Source: Mucilaginibacter flavidus (GTDB lineage: Bacteria; Bacteroidota; Bacteroidia; Sphingobacteriales; Sphingobacteriaceae). From it: DNA of 64,000 nt. This document shows, piece after piece, positions 51,566 through 58,764 of the stretch; the stretch's first letter is position 1; every line of letters starts with the position of its first letter. The notes beneath the pieces were generated by a model. That model was not told where the DNA came from. It was given only the letters and a program-made list of their open reading frames with translations, and made no database searches. The position numbers and the translations under genes are program-made. Where the stretch lies: the NCBI RefSeq assembly GCF_024055575.1, contig NZ_JAMXOE010000010.1:124001-188000 (forward strand), written 5' to 3'.

Positions 51566-51985
51566 TTAATCGCCAAAGTACTCGGCGCTGTTATTTTCAG
51601 TTTCGTATAATTTAACCGAATGTAAAAACACACCAGGGTAGGCTTCAATCGGCGCTTTCAGCTGGTTAAAGATCTCGATACAAAGCAATTCGGTCGATGC
51701 CATTTTGCCTGCCATAAAAGGGACATCCTTGTTGATATTTTTATGGTCGAGCTTTTCAATTACATAATCGTTTATTATTATTTTAAGCTCCTTAAGGTCG
51801 ATAAGGTAGCCTGTGGCGTGGGTAATTTCGCCTTTTACCGTAACAAATAAATTGTAATTGTGGCCGTGCCAGTTTGGGTTGGCACACTTTCCGAATACTT
51901 CTGCATTTTTCTCTTCGCTCCATTCCTCGCGGTACATCCGGTGTGCCGCGTTAAAATGTTCTTTGCGCGTAATATGTATCATCAT
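51566..51985 (-). CDS. queD: 6-pyruvoyltetrahydropterin synthase / 6-carboxytetrahydropterin synthase
   Basis: A 139-residue T-fold enzyme that acts on dihydroneopterin triphosphate, the product of FolE next door. Zinc His ligands are in HFNAAHRMY and NWHGHNYNL; the catalytic Cys lies in FGKCANPNWHGH and the Glu in the C-terminal KLYETENN. Whether it makes 6-carboxytetrahydropterin for queuosine or pyruvoyltetrahydropterin cannot be settled; the symbol is tentative. The frame extends ten codons upstream, but a -7 box lies inside that section, so the start is MMIHITRKEH at 51985. Confidence 0.88.
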   Translation of the reverse strand: MMIHITRKEHFNAAHRMYREEWSEEKNAEVFGKCANPNWHGHNYNLFVTVKGEITHATGYLIDLKELKIIINDYVIEKLDHKNINKDVPFMAGKMASTELLCIEIFNQLKAPIEAYPGVFLHSVKLYETENNSAEYFGD

Positions 51986-51999
51986 AACAAATAATGGTG

Positions 52000-52007
52000 C
52001 AAATATA
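52000..52007 (-). promoter_or_regulatory. -7 promoter box of queD-folE
   Basis: TATATTTG on the minus strand, 14 bases upstream of the ATG at 51985. The predicted leader is about 11 nt. It rules out the longer open frame starting at 52015. Confidence 0.65.
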
Positions 52008-52061
52008 CAAAACAAAATCAGGCGTTATGTTTTAACTTAGCCGTCAAAAAAATGCAATAAT

Positions 52062-52769
52062 ATGCGGATACTTTTGGTTGTTGCCACAGAAGAGGAAGTT
52101 GGTCCATTAATTTCGAAATTCGGAATTTCGATTTCGGATTTAAGCAAAACTGAAAATCAGAATATTAACACTAATATTCCCGCGGAGTCCGACTGCCAAC
52201 TGCTTACTGCCAACTGCCAACTTCTTATAACCGGAGTAGGAATGGTAGCGACGGCTTTTTCTCTCGGGAGGCATCTTTCGTCAAATAAATACGATTTGGT
52301 GGTTAATCTGGGCATAGCAGGTAGTTTTGACAAGGACATTGCCCTGGGCGATGTAGTTGAAATAACCGAAGATACTTTTGCCGAACTTGGTGCCGAAGAT
52401 GATCTTAACTTTTTACCAATAGCCGATATGGGCTTTGGCGAAGCAACGTTTTATCCCTCAAAAAAACTGGCTGATTTGTATAATCTGTTCAATACGTTTA
52501 ACCTAAGACAAGCGACAGCAATTACAGTAAATACGGTACACGGTAATGAAGCTTCAATAAAAAAAGTAGCTGAAAGGCTGAGCCCGCAAATTGAAAGTAT
52601 GGAAGGCGCAGCCTTTTTCTATGCTTGTAAACAGTTTAATGTGCCGTGCCTGCAAATCAGGGCTGTGTCAAATTATGTTGAAAAACGTAATCGCGACGCC
52701 TGGAACATAGGGCTCGCCATAAAAAATCTGAATACCTTTGCGGTTGAGTTTTTGAAGCTGTACGCGTGA
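52062..52769 (+). CDS. mqnB: Futalosine hydrolase
   Basis: A 235-residue nucleosidase of the MTAN fold that cuts futalosine to dehypoxanthine futalosine in the alternative menaquinone route. Recognisable are RILLVVATEEEVGPL, LITGVGMVATAFSLG, YDLVVNLGIAGSF, VNTVHGNEASI and ESMEGAAFFYACKQ with the catalytic Glu/Asp region. Between about residues 16 and 45 the chain carries an extra loop made from two repeat families (52109-52142 and 52191-52223), read in frame: EFGISISDLSKTE and CQLLTANCQLL. Function is probably kept since the core is intact. mqnD follows. Confidence 0.9.
   Translation: MRILLVVATEEEVGPLISKFGISISDLSKTENQNINTNIPAESDCQLLTANCQLLITGVGMVATAFSLGRHLSSNKYDLVVNLGIAGSFDKDIALGDVVEITEDTFAELGAEDDLNFLPIADMGFGEATFYPSKKLADLYNLFNTFNLRQATAITVNTVHGNEASIKKVAERLSPQIESMEGAAFFYACKQFNVPCLQIRAVSNYVEKRNRDAWNIGLAIKNLNTFAVEFLKLYA
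52109..52142. repeat. ATTTCGG words in frame inside mqnB
   Basis: ATTTCGAAATTCGGAATTTC then GATTTCGGATTT: degenerate 7-bp words of the same family as the adk-obgE repeat, coding for part of an extra loop in MqnB. Confidence 0.75.
52191..52223. repeat. CTGCCAA heptad words in frame inside mqnB
   Basis: CTGCCAA, CTGCTTA, CTGCCAA, CTGCCAA, CTT with an exact 7-bp period, in frame. It encodes CQLLTANCQLL. Confidence 0.8.
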
Positions 52770-52786
52770 GTTAGTTTATGGTGAAT

Positions 52787-52856
52787 GGTTGATTAGGTGG
52801 GTGGTTGTTAATCCGCCATCAACCAATAACCTAATCAACCACTTACCTAATCAACC
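52787..52856. repeat. TTGATTAGG-word inverted repeat between mqnB and mqnD
   Basis: Left GGTTGATTAGGTGGGTGGTT; right AACCTAATCAACC and ACTTACCTAATCAACC. It ends four bases before the mqnD start. Confidence 0.85.
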
Positions 52857-52861
52857 AAACA

Positions 52862-53746
52862 ATGAAACTATCCCTCGGCTTTTCGCCCTGCCCAAACGAT
52901 ACCTTTATTTTTGATGCGATGATCCATCATAAAATTGACACTGAAGGACTTGACTTCGATGTGTTTTATGATGACGTGGAAACCCTTAACCAGAAAGCCA
53001 TGCGCGGCGAGCTGGATATTACCAAGCTGAGCTACCATGCCTTTGCTTATGTTGCTGATAAATACGTTTTGCTGGATGCGGGCAGCGCGCTGGGTTTTGG
53101 GGTAGGACCGTTACTAATTTCGGGTGTCGAAATTTCGATTTCGGATTTGGAAGAAGGAGAAATCCGAAATGGGAAATCCGAAATCCGAAATCCTTTAATC
53201 GGCATCCCCGGTAAATACACTACGGCTAACTTTTTATTAGGCACCGCGTTTCCTAACGCAACCAATAAAGTTGAACTGGTATTTTCAGATATTGAAGATG
53301 CCGTATTAGAAGGCCGGGTAGATGTTGGACTAATTATCCACGAAAACCGCTTTACTTACCAGGATAGGGGCCTCAAAAAAATTATCGATCTGGGGGATTA
53401 CTGGGAAAAGCAGACCGGGTGCGCCATCCCGCTGGGCGGCATCGTTGCCAACCGCCGGCTACCGTTGGATGTTCAGCATAAAATAAATCGCGTTATACGC
53501 CGCTCGGTTGAGTTTGCTTTTGCAAACCCAAAATCGGGACTTGAGTTTATCCGCTCGCATGCCCAGGAAATGAGCGAAGAAGTGATGTATAAGCACATTG
53601 AGCTGTATGTAAATAAGTATTCCGTAGATTTGGGCGCCGAAGGAAAAAAGGCGATACGGATACTGTTTGACAAAGCGCTGGAAAATAAGCTAATCCCGGA
53701 AGTGAAGGAAGGCATATTTTTGTCTGAACCGGGATTAATAGATTAA
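52862..53746 (+). CDS. mqnD: 1,4-dihydroxy-6-naphthoate synthase
   Basis: A 294-residue periplasmic-binding-protein-like lyase that converts cyclic dehypoxanthine futalosine to 1,4-dihydroxy-6-naphthoate in menaquinone synthesis. Typical parts: LGFSPCPNDTFIFDAMIH, DITKLSYHAFAYV, GFGVGPLLI, GIPGKYTTANFLL, VGLIIHENRFTYQ and CAIPLGGIVANRRL. Between GPLLIS and GIPGKYTT there is an in-frame insert of about 25 residues (ISISDLEEGEIRNGKSEIRN) made of ATTTCGG heptads. It lies in a surface loop next to the ligand cleft. It follows mqnB across an inverted repeat. Confidence 0.92.
   Translation: MKLSLGFSPCPNDTFIFDAMIHHKIDTEGLDFDVFYDDVETLNQKAMRGELDITKLSYHAFAYVADKYVLLDAGSALGFGVGPLLISGVEISISDLEEGEIRNGKSEIRNPLIGIPGKYTTANFLLGTAFPNATNKVELVFSDIEDAVLEGRVDVGLIIHENRFTYQDRGLKKIIDLGDYWEKQTGCAIPLGGIVANRRLPLDVQHKINRVIRRSVEFAFANPKSGLEFIRSHAQEMSEEVMYKHIELYVNKYSVDLGAEGKKAIRILFDKALENKLIPEVKEGIFLSEPGLID
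53117..53191. repeat. ATTTCGG heptad inverted repeat in frame inside mqnD
   Basis: The left arm (53117-53148) has ATTTCGATTTCGGATTT; the right arm (53160-53191) has AAATCCGAAATGGGAAATCC then GAAATCCGAAAT. Both arms and the spacer are translated without a stop. Confidence 0.85.
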
Positions 53747-53863
53747 TGGATTTACTGGATGAAGCGGCATACAACAGGCAAAACCTTACATCCGTTTCTA
53801 TTAAATCAGCGTAATAATTAAATCATCTCTAATCAGCGGTTCCAATCGGTGTAATCCCAATAA

Positions 53864-54583
53864 ATGAAATCAACTTACAAAAACATAGACGAATTTGCCG
53901 AAGGCCAGTTGTTATTGGTTAACAAGCCTTATAACTGGACCAGCTTTGATGTTGTCGGCAAAATCCGCAACTCATTTAAACCGTTAAAATTAAAGGTGGG
54001 CCATGCGGGCACGCTCGATCCATTGGCAACAGGCCTGCTTATTATCTGTACCGGAAAAATGACCAAGCAGATTGATACTTTCCAGGCGCAGGAAAAGGAA
54101 TATACCGGTGCTATGATATTGGGCGAAACCACACCATCATACGATATGGAAACCGAAGCCGATCAGAAATTCGACATCAGCCATATTACCGAAGAGCAAA
54201 TAACGGCCGCCTGTGCGCAATTTATCGGCGAAATTGGGCAATATCCACCGGCGCATTCTGCTATTAAGATTGATGGCGAGCGGTTATATGAAAAAGCCCG
54301 CAGGGGCGAGGATGTTGAGTTACGCCTGCGCACAGTTACGATTACTGAATTTGAAATTACTAATATTGCTTTGCCTGAAGTGAGCTTCAGGGTGGTGTGC
54401 AGTAAGGGTACTTATATCCGTTCGTTGGTAAACGATTTTGGGAAAGCGCTGAACAACGGAGCCTATCTTTCAAAATTAAGGCGTACGCGCAGCGGGGATT
54501 ATAATGTTGATGATGCCTGGGAAGTGATGGAATTAGTTACCACCATACGCGAACTAAAGGCGGCATCTGTTATACCTGAATAG
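53864..54583 (+). CDS. truB: tRNA pseudouridine(55) synthase
   Basis: A 239-residue enzyme that makes pseudouridine at position 55 in the T-loop of tRNAs. The catalytic Asp lies in KVGHAGTLDPLATGLLIICTG; other conserved parts are LLLVNKPYNWTSFDVVGKIR, QYPPAHSAIKIDGERLYEKAR and VVCSKGTYIRSLVNDFG. Length fits the short bacterial form. It lies 71 nt upstream of ribF, a pairing common in bacteria. Confidence 0.96.
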   Translation: MKSTYKNIDEFAEGQLLLVNKPYNWTSFDVVGKIRNSFKPLKLKVGHAGTLDPLATGLLIICTGKMTKQIDTFQAQEKEYTGAMILGETTPSYDMETEADQKFDISHITEEQITAACAQFIGEIGQYPPAHSAIKIDGERLYEKARRGEDVELRLRTVTITEFEITNIALPEVSFRVVCSKGTYIRSLVNDFGKALNNGAYLSKLRRTRSGDYNVDDAWEVMELVTTIRELKAASVIPE

Positions 54584-54654
54584 GTTATAGGTGACAAATC
54601 TAAAACCGGGCAACTTAAACTGGAAATCAAAAGTATCTTTGTGAACTGACAACA

Positions 54655-55587
54655 ATGAAGATCTATCATAATATTGACGAATTTACCCGCCTGAACAACG
54701 CCGTTGTCACTATCGGCACATTTGACGGCGTGCATACCGGTCACCGTAAAATTATTGCGGATTTAAAACAGCTTGCTGCCGAAACCGGCGGTGAAACGGT
54801 GCTGCTTACCTTTTTTCCGCATCCGCGGATGATTTTGCACCCGGAAGACGAAAGCATCAAAATGATTAATACCATCGACGAAAAAGCCGAAATGCTTGAA
54901 GAATTGGGTATCGACCATTTGATTATTACGCCGTTTTCGCGCGATTTCTCCAATCAGTCGCCCGAGGAATATATCCGTGAGGTGCTGGTGAATAAAATCG
55001 GCACAAAAAAAATTGTTATAGGTTACGACCACCGTTTTGGCAAAGACAGGCAGGGTGGTCTTGCAGATTTGCAGCGGCTCGGTCCAGTTTATGGGTTCGA
55101 TGTGGTTGAAATACCCGAGCAGGATATTTACGAGGTTGCCATCAGTTCAACCCGCGTTCGTGAGGCGCTGCTGAATGGCGCCATAGAGCTTGCACATACT
55201 TTTTTGAGCTACCCGTTTTTTATTACCGGCAGGGTGGTTCGCGGCGACCAATTGGGCCGCACCATTGGCTACCCGACCGCCAATATTGTTATCAGCGAAA
55301 AATATAAGCTTGTTCCGCTGGATGGGATTTTTGCCGTGAGGGTGAAAATTGATGGTGAAGTTTACGACGGCATGGCGTACATAGGCACCCGGCCTACCAT
55401 TAACGGTACCCGCCGTAACATCGAGGTTAATATTTTTGATTTCGACAGGGAGATATACAACCAGCAGATCCGCATGGAGTTTTACAACTTTGTGCGCGAT
55501 GATATGAAATTTGATTCGCTGGAAGCGCTTAAGGAGCAGATAAGGAAGGATAAATTGGATGTGGAAGCGCTTTTAGGAAGTGAGTAG
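54655..55587 (+). CDS. ribF: Bifunctional riboflavin kinase / FAD synthetase
   Basis: A 310-residue enzyme that makes FMN and then FAD. The N-terminal adenylyltransferase part has TIGTFDGVHTGHRKII and SSTRVREALLNG; the C-terminal kinase part has GRVVRGDQLGRTIGYPTANI, DGIFAVRVKIDGE and GTRPTINGTRRNIEVNIFDF. Full length. It follows truB on the same strand and is followed by a dispersed 120-bp palindrome. Confidence 0.97.
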   Translation: MKIYHNIDEFTRLNNAVVTIGTFDGVHTGHRKIIADLKQLAAETGGETVLLTFFPHPRMILHPEDESIKMINTIDEKAEMLEELGIDHLIITPFSRDFSNQSPEEYIREVLVNKIGTKKIVIGYDHRFGKDRQGGLADLQRLGPVYGFDVVEIPEQDIYEVAISSTRVREALLNGAIELAHTFLSYPFFITGRVVRGDQLGRTIGYPTANIVISEKYKLVPLDGIFAVRVKIDGEVYDGMAYIGTRPTINGTRRNIEVNIFDFDREIYNQQIRMEFYNFVRDDMKFDSLEALKEQIRKDKLDVEALLGSE

Positions 55588-55598
55588 TAAAAAAACTT

Positions 55599-55718
55599 GT
55601 CATTGCGAGCGCAGCGCGGCAACCGCACGCCGTGCGCAACCGCCAATGCAAGTTACCCACCTTTCTGCCCGCTCTGTAAAGTTCACGGTTGCCGCGCTCG
55701 TTCCTCGCTCGCAATGAC
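55599..55718. repeat. 120-bp palindromic element GTCATTGCGAGCG
   Basis: Ends GTCATTGCGAGCG and CGCTCGCAATGAC pair; the inner part is GC-rich with a second pairing GCGCGGCAACCG/CGGTTGCCGCGC. It is a REP/MITE-like unit related to the copy at 56898-57039. Confidence 0.88.
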
Positions 55719-55826
55719 AAAACGGGAGGCGCTTTATAAAGCAGCTTCATTATCATACTTGTATTAAAATAACTACCTTACATTTACCGTTTTAGTTATA
55801 CTAACCATGAACCACGGACTCCGCCT

Positions 55827-56879
55827 ATGCCCAAACTTAACCTGGATAAACAAGAAAGCGAATTTTTGAACCGTGCCATACAGCACTGGGAAGATGAGCA
55901 TTTGATTGATGCCGGCGCTGCGGATAAGCTTCGCGGTTCGTATGACGTGAAGGGTTTCGACTGGATGCGGCTGGCAAAATATTCGTTTTGGATAGCACTG
56001 GCCTGTGGTTTTATTGCAGCCGGTTCGCTGATTATTGATGATAAAGTTATTGCGTGGCTAAAAAGCCTGTACTATACGCCGGATATTGTTATAAGCATAG
56101 CAACCGGTGTTTTGGCTGCGGTGTTGTTTTATTTCGGCAGGCGCTGGGAGAAGAAATATCCTGAAAAAGTATTCAGCAATGAAGCGATAGTTTTTAGTGG
56201 GGTGCTGTCGACCGCCTGCTGTATAGCCTACCTGGGTAAAACATTTGATAACGGCTCGGGTCACTATTCACTCTTATTTTTGCTATCCATATTTGTTTAC
56301 GGGGTTCTGGCGTACCGTTTGGAGTCGCGGTTGATATGGTTGTTTGCGCTGGTATCGCTGGGCAGCTGGTTCGGCACCGAGACTGGCTATCAAACCCATT
56401 GGGCCGATTACTTTTTGGGGATGAATTACCCGCTGCGCTTTGTGCTGTTCGGCCTGGTTTGTTTAAGTGCTATTTATTTGCTTAAGAACCGCAAATGGTT
56501 TGCGCTGTTTTGGGAGCTTACTTATGTTGTTGGCTTGCTGTATATGTTTTTATCGCTTTGGATGCTGAGCGTTTTTGGCAACCTGGGCAATTTGGATACC
56601 TGGTGGCATATCAAACAAATCAGCCTGTTTTATTGGGGCATTATTTCGGCGGTGGTGGCCGGCGGATTTTTGCTGCTGGGCTTAAAAACCAAAGATGTGA
56701 TTGCCCGCGAGTTTGGAATTACGTTCCTGCTTATTTTCATCTACACCAAATACTTCGAGTATTTTTGGGAACACACCAACAAGGCATTGTTCTTCGCTAT
56801 TTTGGGCGCTTCGTTTTGGCTGATCGGAAGAAAGGCGGAAAAGATCTGGAATTTTAGGAGCAGGGTGGTGGTTGATTAA
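55827..56879 (+). CDS. Polytopic membrane protein, DUF2157-like
   Basis: A 350-residue protein: a soluble N-terminal section of about 55 residues (LDKQESEFLNRAIQHWEDEH) followed by about ten hydrophobic helices. The layout, with a helical lead and then paired helices up to a basic end, resembles DUF2157-type proteins; the assignment is tentative and the function unknown. It stands between two palindromic elements of the same family. No transporter motif is visible. Confidence 0.6.
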   Translation: MPKLNLDKQESEFLNRAIQHWEDEHLIDAGAADKLRGSYDVKGFDWMRLAKYSFWIALACGFIAAGSLIIDDKVIAWLKSLYYTPDIVISIATGVLAAVLFYFGRRWEKKYPEKVFSNEAIVFSGVLSTACCIAYLGKTFDNGSGHYSLLFLLSIFVYGVLAYRLESRLIWLFALVSLGSWFGTETGYQTHWADYFLGMNYPLRFVLFGLVCLSAIYLLKNRKWFALFWELTYVVGLLYMFLSLWMLSVFGNLGNLDTWWHIKQISLFYWGIISAVVAGGFLLLGLKTKDVIAREFGITFLLIFIYTKYFEYFWEHTNKALFFAILGASFWLIGRKAEKIWNFRSRVVVD

Positions 56880-56897
56880 AAAATATAAACCAACGCC

Positions 56898-57039
56898 GTC
56901 ATTGCGAGGAACGAAGCAAACTCTACACAGGACAATCGGGGAGTTGTGTCTTTGTGTGAAGCACGCGGCTGCTTGCTCTCCACAGCATTAAGTTCCATGA
57001 TTTGCATAGCATAGAGATTGCTTCGTTCCTCGCAATGAC
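56898..57039. repeat. 142-bp palindromic element GTCATTGCGAGGAACGAAGC
   Basis: The ends GTCATTGCGAGGAACGAAGC and GCTTCGTTCCTCGCAATGAC are perfectly complementary over 20 bases. Same family as 55599-55718, so two copies lie within 1.4 kb, one on each side of the membrane protein gene. Confidence 0.92.
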
Positions 57040-57060
57040 GAGACGATGAGCCATAAACCA

Positions 57061-57681
57061 TCAACCATGAACCAAATGATACACCTGCTTCACCAAATCA
57101 TACCCCGCAAAAGCAAAAAACAAAATCGCGATACTGGTATTAATCAGTTTAGTGCTTAAGGCAAATTTGCTTTGAATATATTGTGCAAACTTAGCGTACA
57201 GGAAAAGTGCTAAAAATGCCCCTGCGGCGGCGCCAACACTGAAAATTATTAATGCTATTTGCCCGGCTACGATCCATTCATGGGTGATCAAATAGGTGCC
57301 GGTAATCATCCAGAAGGGTATCTGCACCGGGTTTACAATGCCTAGCAGTATGCCGTATTTAATGCTGGCGCTTTCAGAATAATTTGTTTTTGGGGCTTTG
57401 CTGCGGTTAATCCAGGTTACTATACCCAGCACTGTGAACAATACCAGCATAATCCAATCAATAATCATATCCAGTTTAACCTGCGTGGCGAGCCATTTGG
57501 CGGCGTGCATAATAAACCAGGTAAAAAAGAATTCGACAGCGGAGAAGGATATGATAAACATCATGGCCTGTTTGAAGCCACGGTTGATGGTGATTTTTAC
57601 CAGGGCAAGGTTAATGTTGCCGGGCGGCACATAACCGATGAAGTTTGCTATTACACCGATGAAGAATGTTAGAAATATCAT
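57061..57681 (-). CDS. LysE family amino acid exporter
   Basis: A 206-residue membrane protein with six helices. The LysE/RhtB start MIFLTFFIGVIANFIGYVPPGNINLALVKITI is recognisable from PPGNINLALV (family P-G-P-like motif). Exports amino acids or small metabolites; substrate not known. It is downstream of lspA on the same strand, separated by a heptad repeat. Confidence 0.85.
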   Translation of the reverse strand: MIFLTFFIGVIANFIGYVPPGNINLALVKITINRGFKQAMMFIISFSAVEFFFTWFIMHAAKWLATQVKLDMIIDWIMLVLFTVLGIVTWINRSKAPKTNYSESASIKYGILLGIVNPVQIPFWMITGTYLITHEWIVAGQIALIIFSVGAAAGAFLALFLYAKFAQYIQSKFALSTKLINTSIAILFFAFAGYDLVKQVYHLVHG

Positions 57682-57690
57682 TTGAAAAAT

Positions 57691-57772
57691 AGTCTTAAGT
57701 CAGGAGTCTTGAGTCGTAAGTCAAAAAGAACCAAACCGGACTCTGGACTTACGACTCAAGACTATCGACTAA
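57691..57772. repeat. GACTNNN heptad inverted repeat between lspA and the exporter
   Basis: Left AGTCTTA, AGTCAGG, AGTCTTG, AGTCGTA, AGTC; right GACTCTG, GACTTAC, GACTCAA, GACTATC, GACTAAA. AGTCTTGAGTCGTAAGTC and GACTTACGACTCAAGACT are perfect reverse complements (18 bp). Confidence 0.92.
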
Positions 57773-57774
57773 AT

Positions 57775-58380
57775 TCAAACTTCCTCCATCTCGCTATTCG
57801 GGCTGGCCACTTCGGGCACTTCGCGCTTAAAGTAGCGTTTCTGGAATATCAGTATGGCTATTACACCCACCGAAATAGATGCATCGGCAAGGTTAAATAT
57901 CGGCTCAAAAAACTCGAAGTGCTGATTACCCCATACCGGAACCCAGGATGGATAGGTGCCTTTAAATAACGGGAAGTAAAACATATCAACTACCCGGCCT
58001 TCAAATATATGGCCGTTTTGGTATAGCAGGCCATAAAACGTGGAGTCGATGATGTTACCCAGTGCGCCGGCAAATATCAGTGCCACGCACATAATCAGCC
58101 CGCGGTGGTACTTATGCTTTATTAAGTGGACAAGGCCATACCCTATGCCGCAAACAGCAACAATGCGAAACAAAGTGAGCGCAAGTTTGCCGACTTTACC
58201 GCCCAGTTCCCAGCCAAAAGCCATGCCGTTGTTTTCGGTATAGCGCAGCATACCATGCTGGCCCATAAAGTGGATCTCGGAGTTAAAATCCATATGTGTG
58301 CGTACCCAGGTTTTTATTACCTGGTCGGCCAATACAATAATTGCAGCTACAAGAAAAGGTTTTAAGTAAACCGCCTTCAT
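57775..58380 (-). CDS. lspA: Lipoprotein signal peptidase (signal peptidase II)
   Basis: A 201-residue membrane aspartyl protease that removes signal peptides from diacylated prolipoproteins. Four helices; catalytic Asp residues in GALGNIIDSTFYG and FNLADASISVGV. Length is slightly longer than the E. coli enzyme because of a C-terminal tail (KREVPEVASPNSEMEEV). It abuts the dksA-like gene (stop and start adjacent), in an ileS-dksA-lspA operon. Confidence 0.96.
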   Translation of the reverse strand: MKAVYLKPFLVAAIIVLADQVIKTWVRTHMDFNSEIHFMGQHGMLRYTENNGMAFGWELGGKVGKLALTLFRIVAVCGIGYGLVHLIKHKYHRGLIMCVALIFAGALGNIIDSTFYGLLYQNGHIFEGRVVDMFYFPLFKGTYPSWVPVWGNQHFEFFEPIFNLADASISVGVIAILIFQKRYFKREVPEVASPNSEMEEV

Positions 58381-58764
58381 TTATTGCTTTAATTTTGCTT
58401 CCATACTCAAGGTAGTATGCGGTACAGCACGTAAACGCTCCTTAGGGATAAGCTTACCGGTTTCGCGGCAAACGCCATAAGTTTTGTTTTCAATGCGTAC
58501 CAGGGCAGCTTCCAATTGCTCTATAAACTTTTTCTGGCGTGCAGCCAGTTGGTTTATTTGTTCCTTCTCCAGCGTAGCCGACCCATCTTCCAGGGTTTTA
58601 TAAGTACCGGCAGTATCGTCGGTTCCGTTTGCGTTAGGTGAACTCAAAGAGGTTGCAAGTGCATTCAGCTCTTCTTTTGCGCTGCGTAATTTATCAAGCA
58701 GAAGCGTTTTAAATTCCTGCAGGTCTGACTCAGAGTACCTTGTTTTTTCGTTTTCTTGTTTCAT
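58381..58764 (-). CDS. DksA/TraR-family protein with degenerate zinc finger
   Basis: A 127-residue protein with an N-terminal coiled coil (about 10-85) and a C-terminal DksA-type module, KTYGVCRETGKLIPKERLRAVPHTTLSMEAK. Only one Cys is present; DksA proteins have up to four zinc ligands, so zinc binding is probably lost. It lies between ileS and lspA with no spacing on either side. Likely it binds RNA polymerase through its coiled coil, by analogy with DksA. Confidence 0.85.
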   Translation of the reverse strand: MKQENEKTRYSESDLQEFKTLLLDKLRSAKEELNALATSLSSPNANGTDDTAGTYKTLEDGSATLEKEQINQLAARQKKFIEQLEAALVRIENKTYGVCRETGKLIPKERLRAVPHTTLSMEAKLKQ

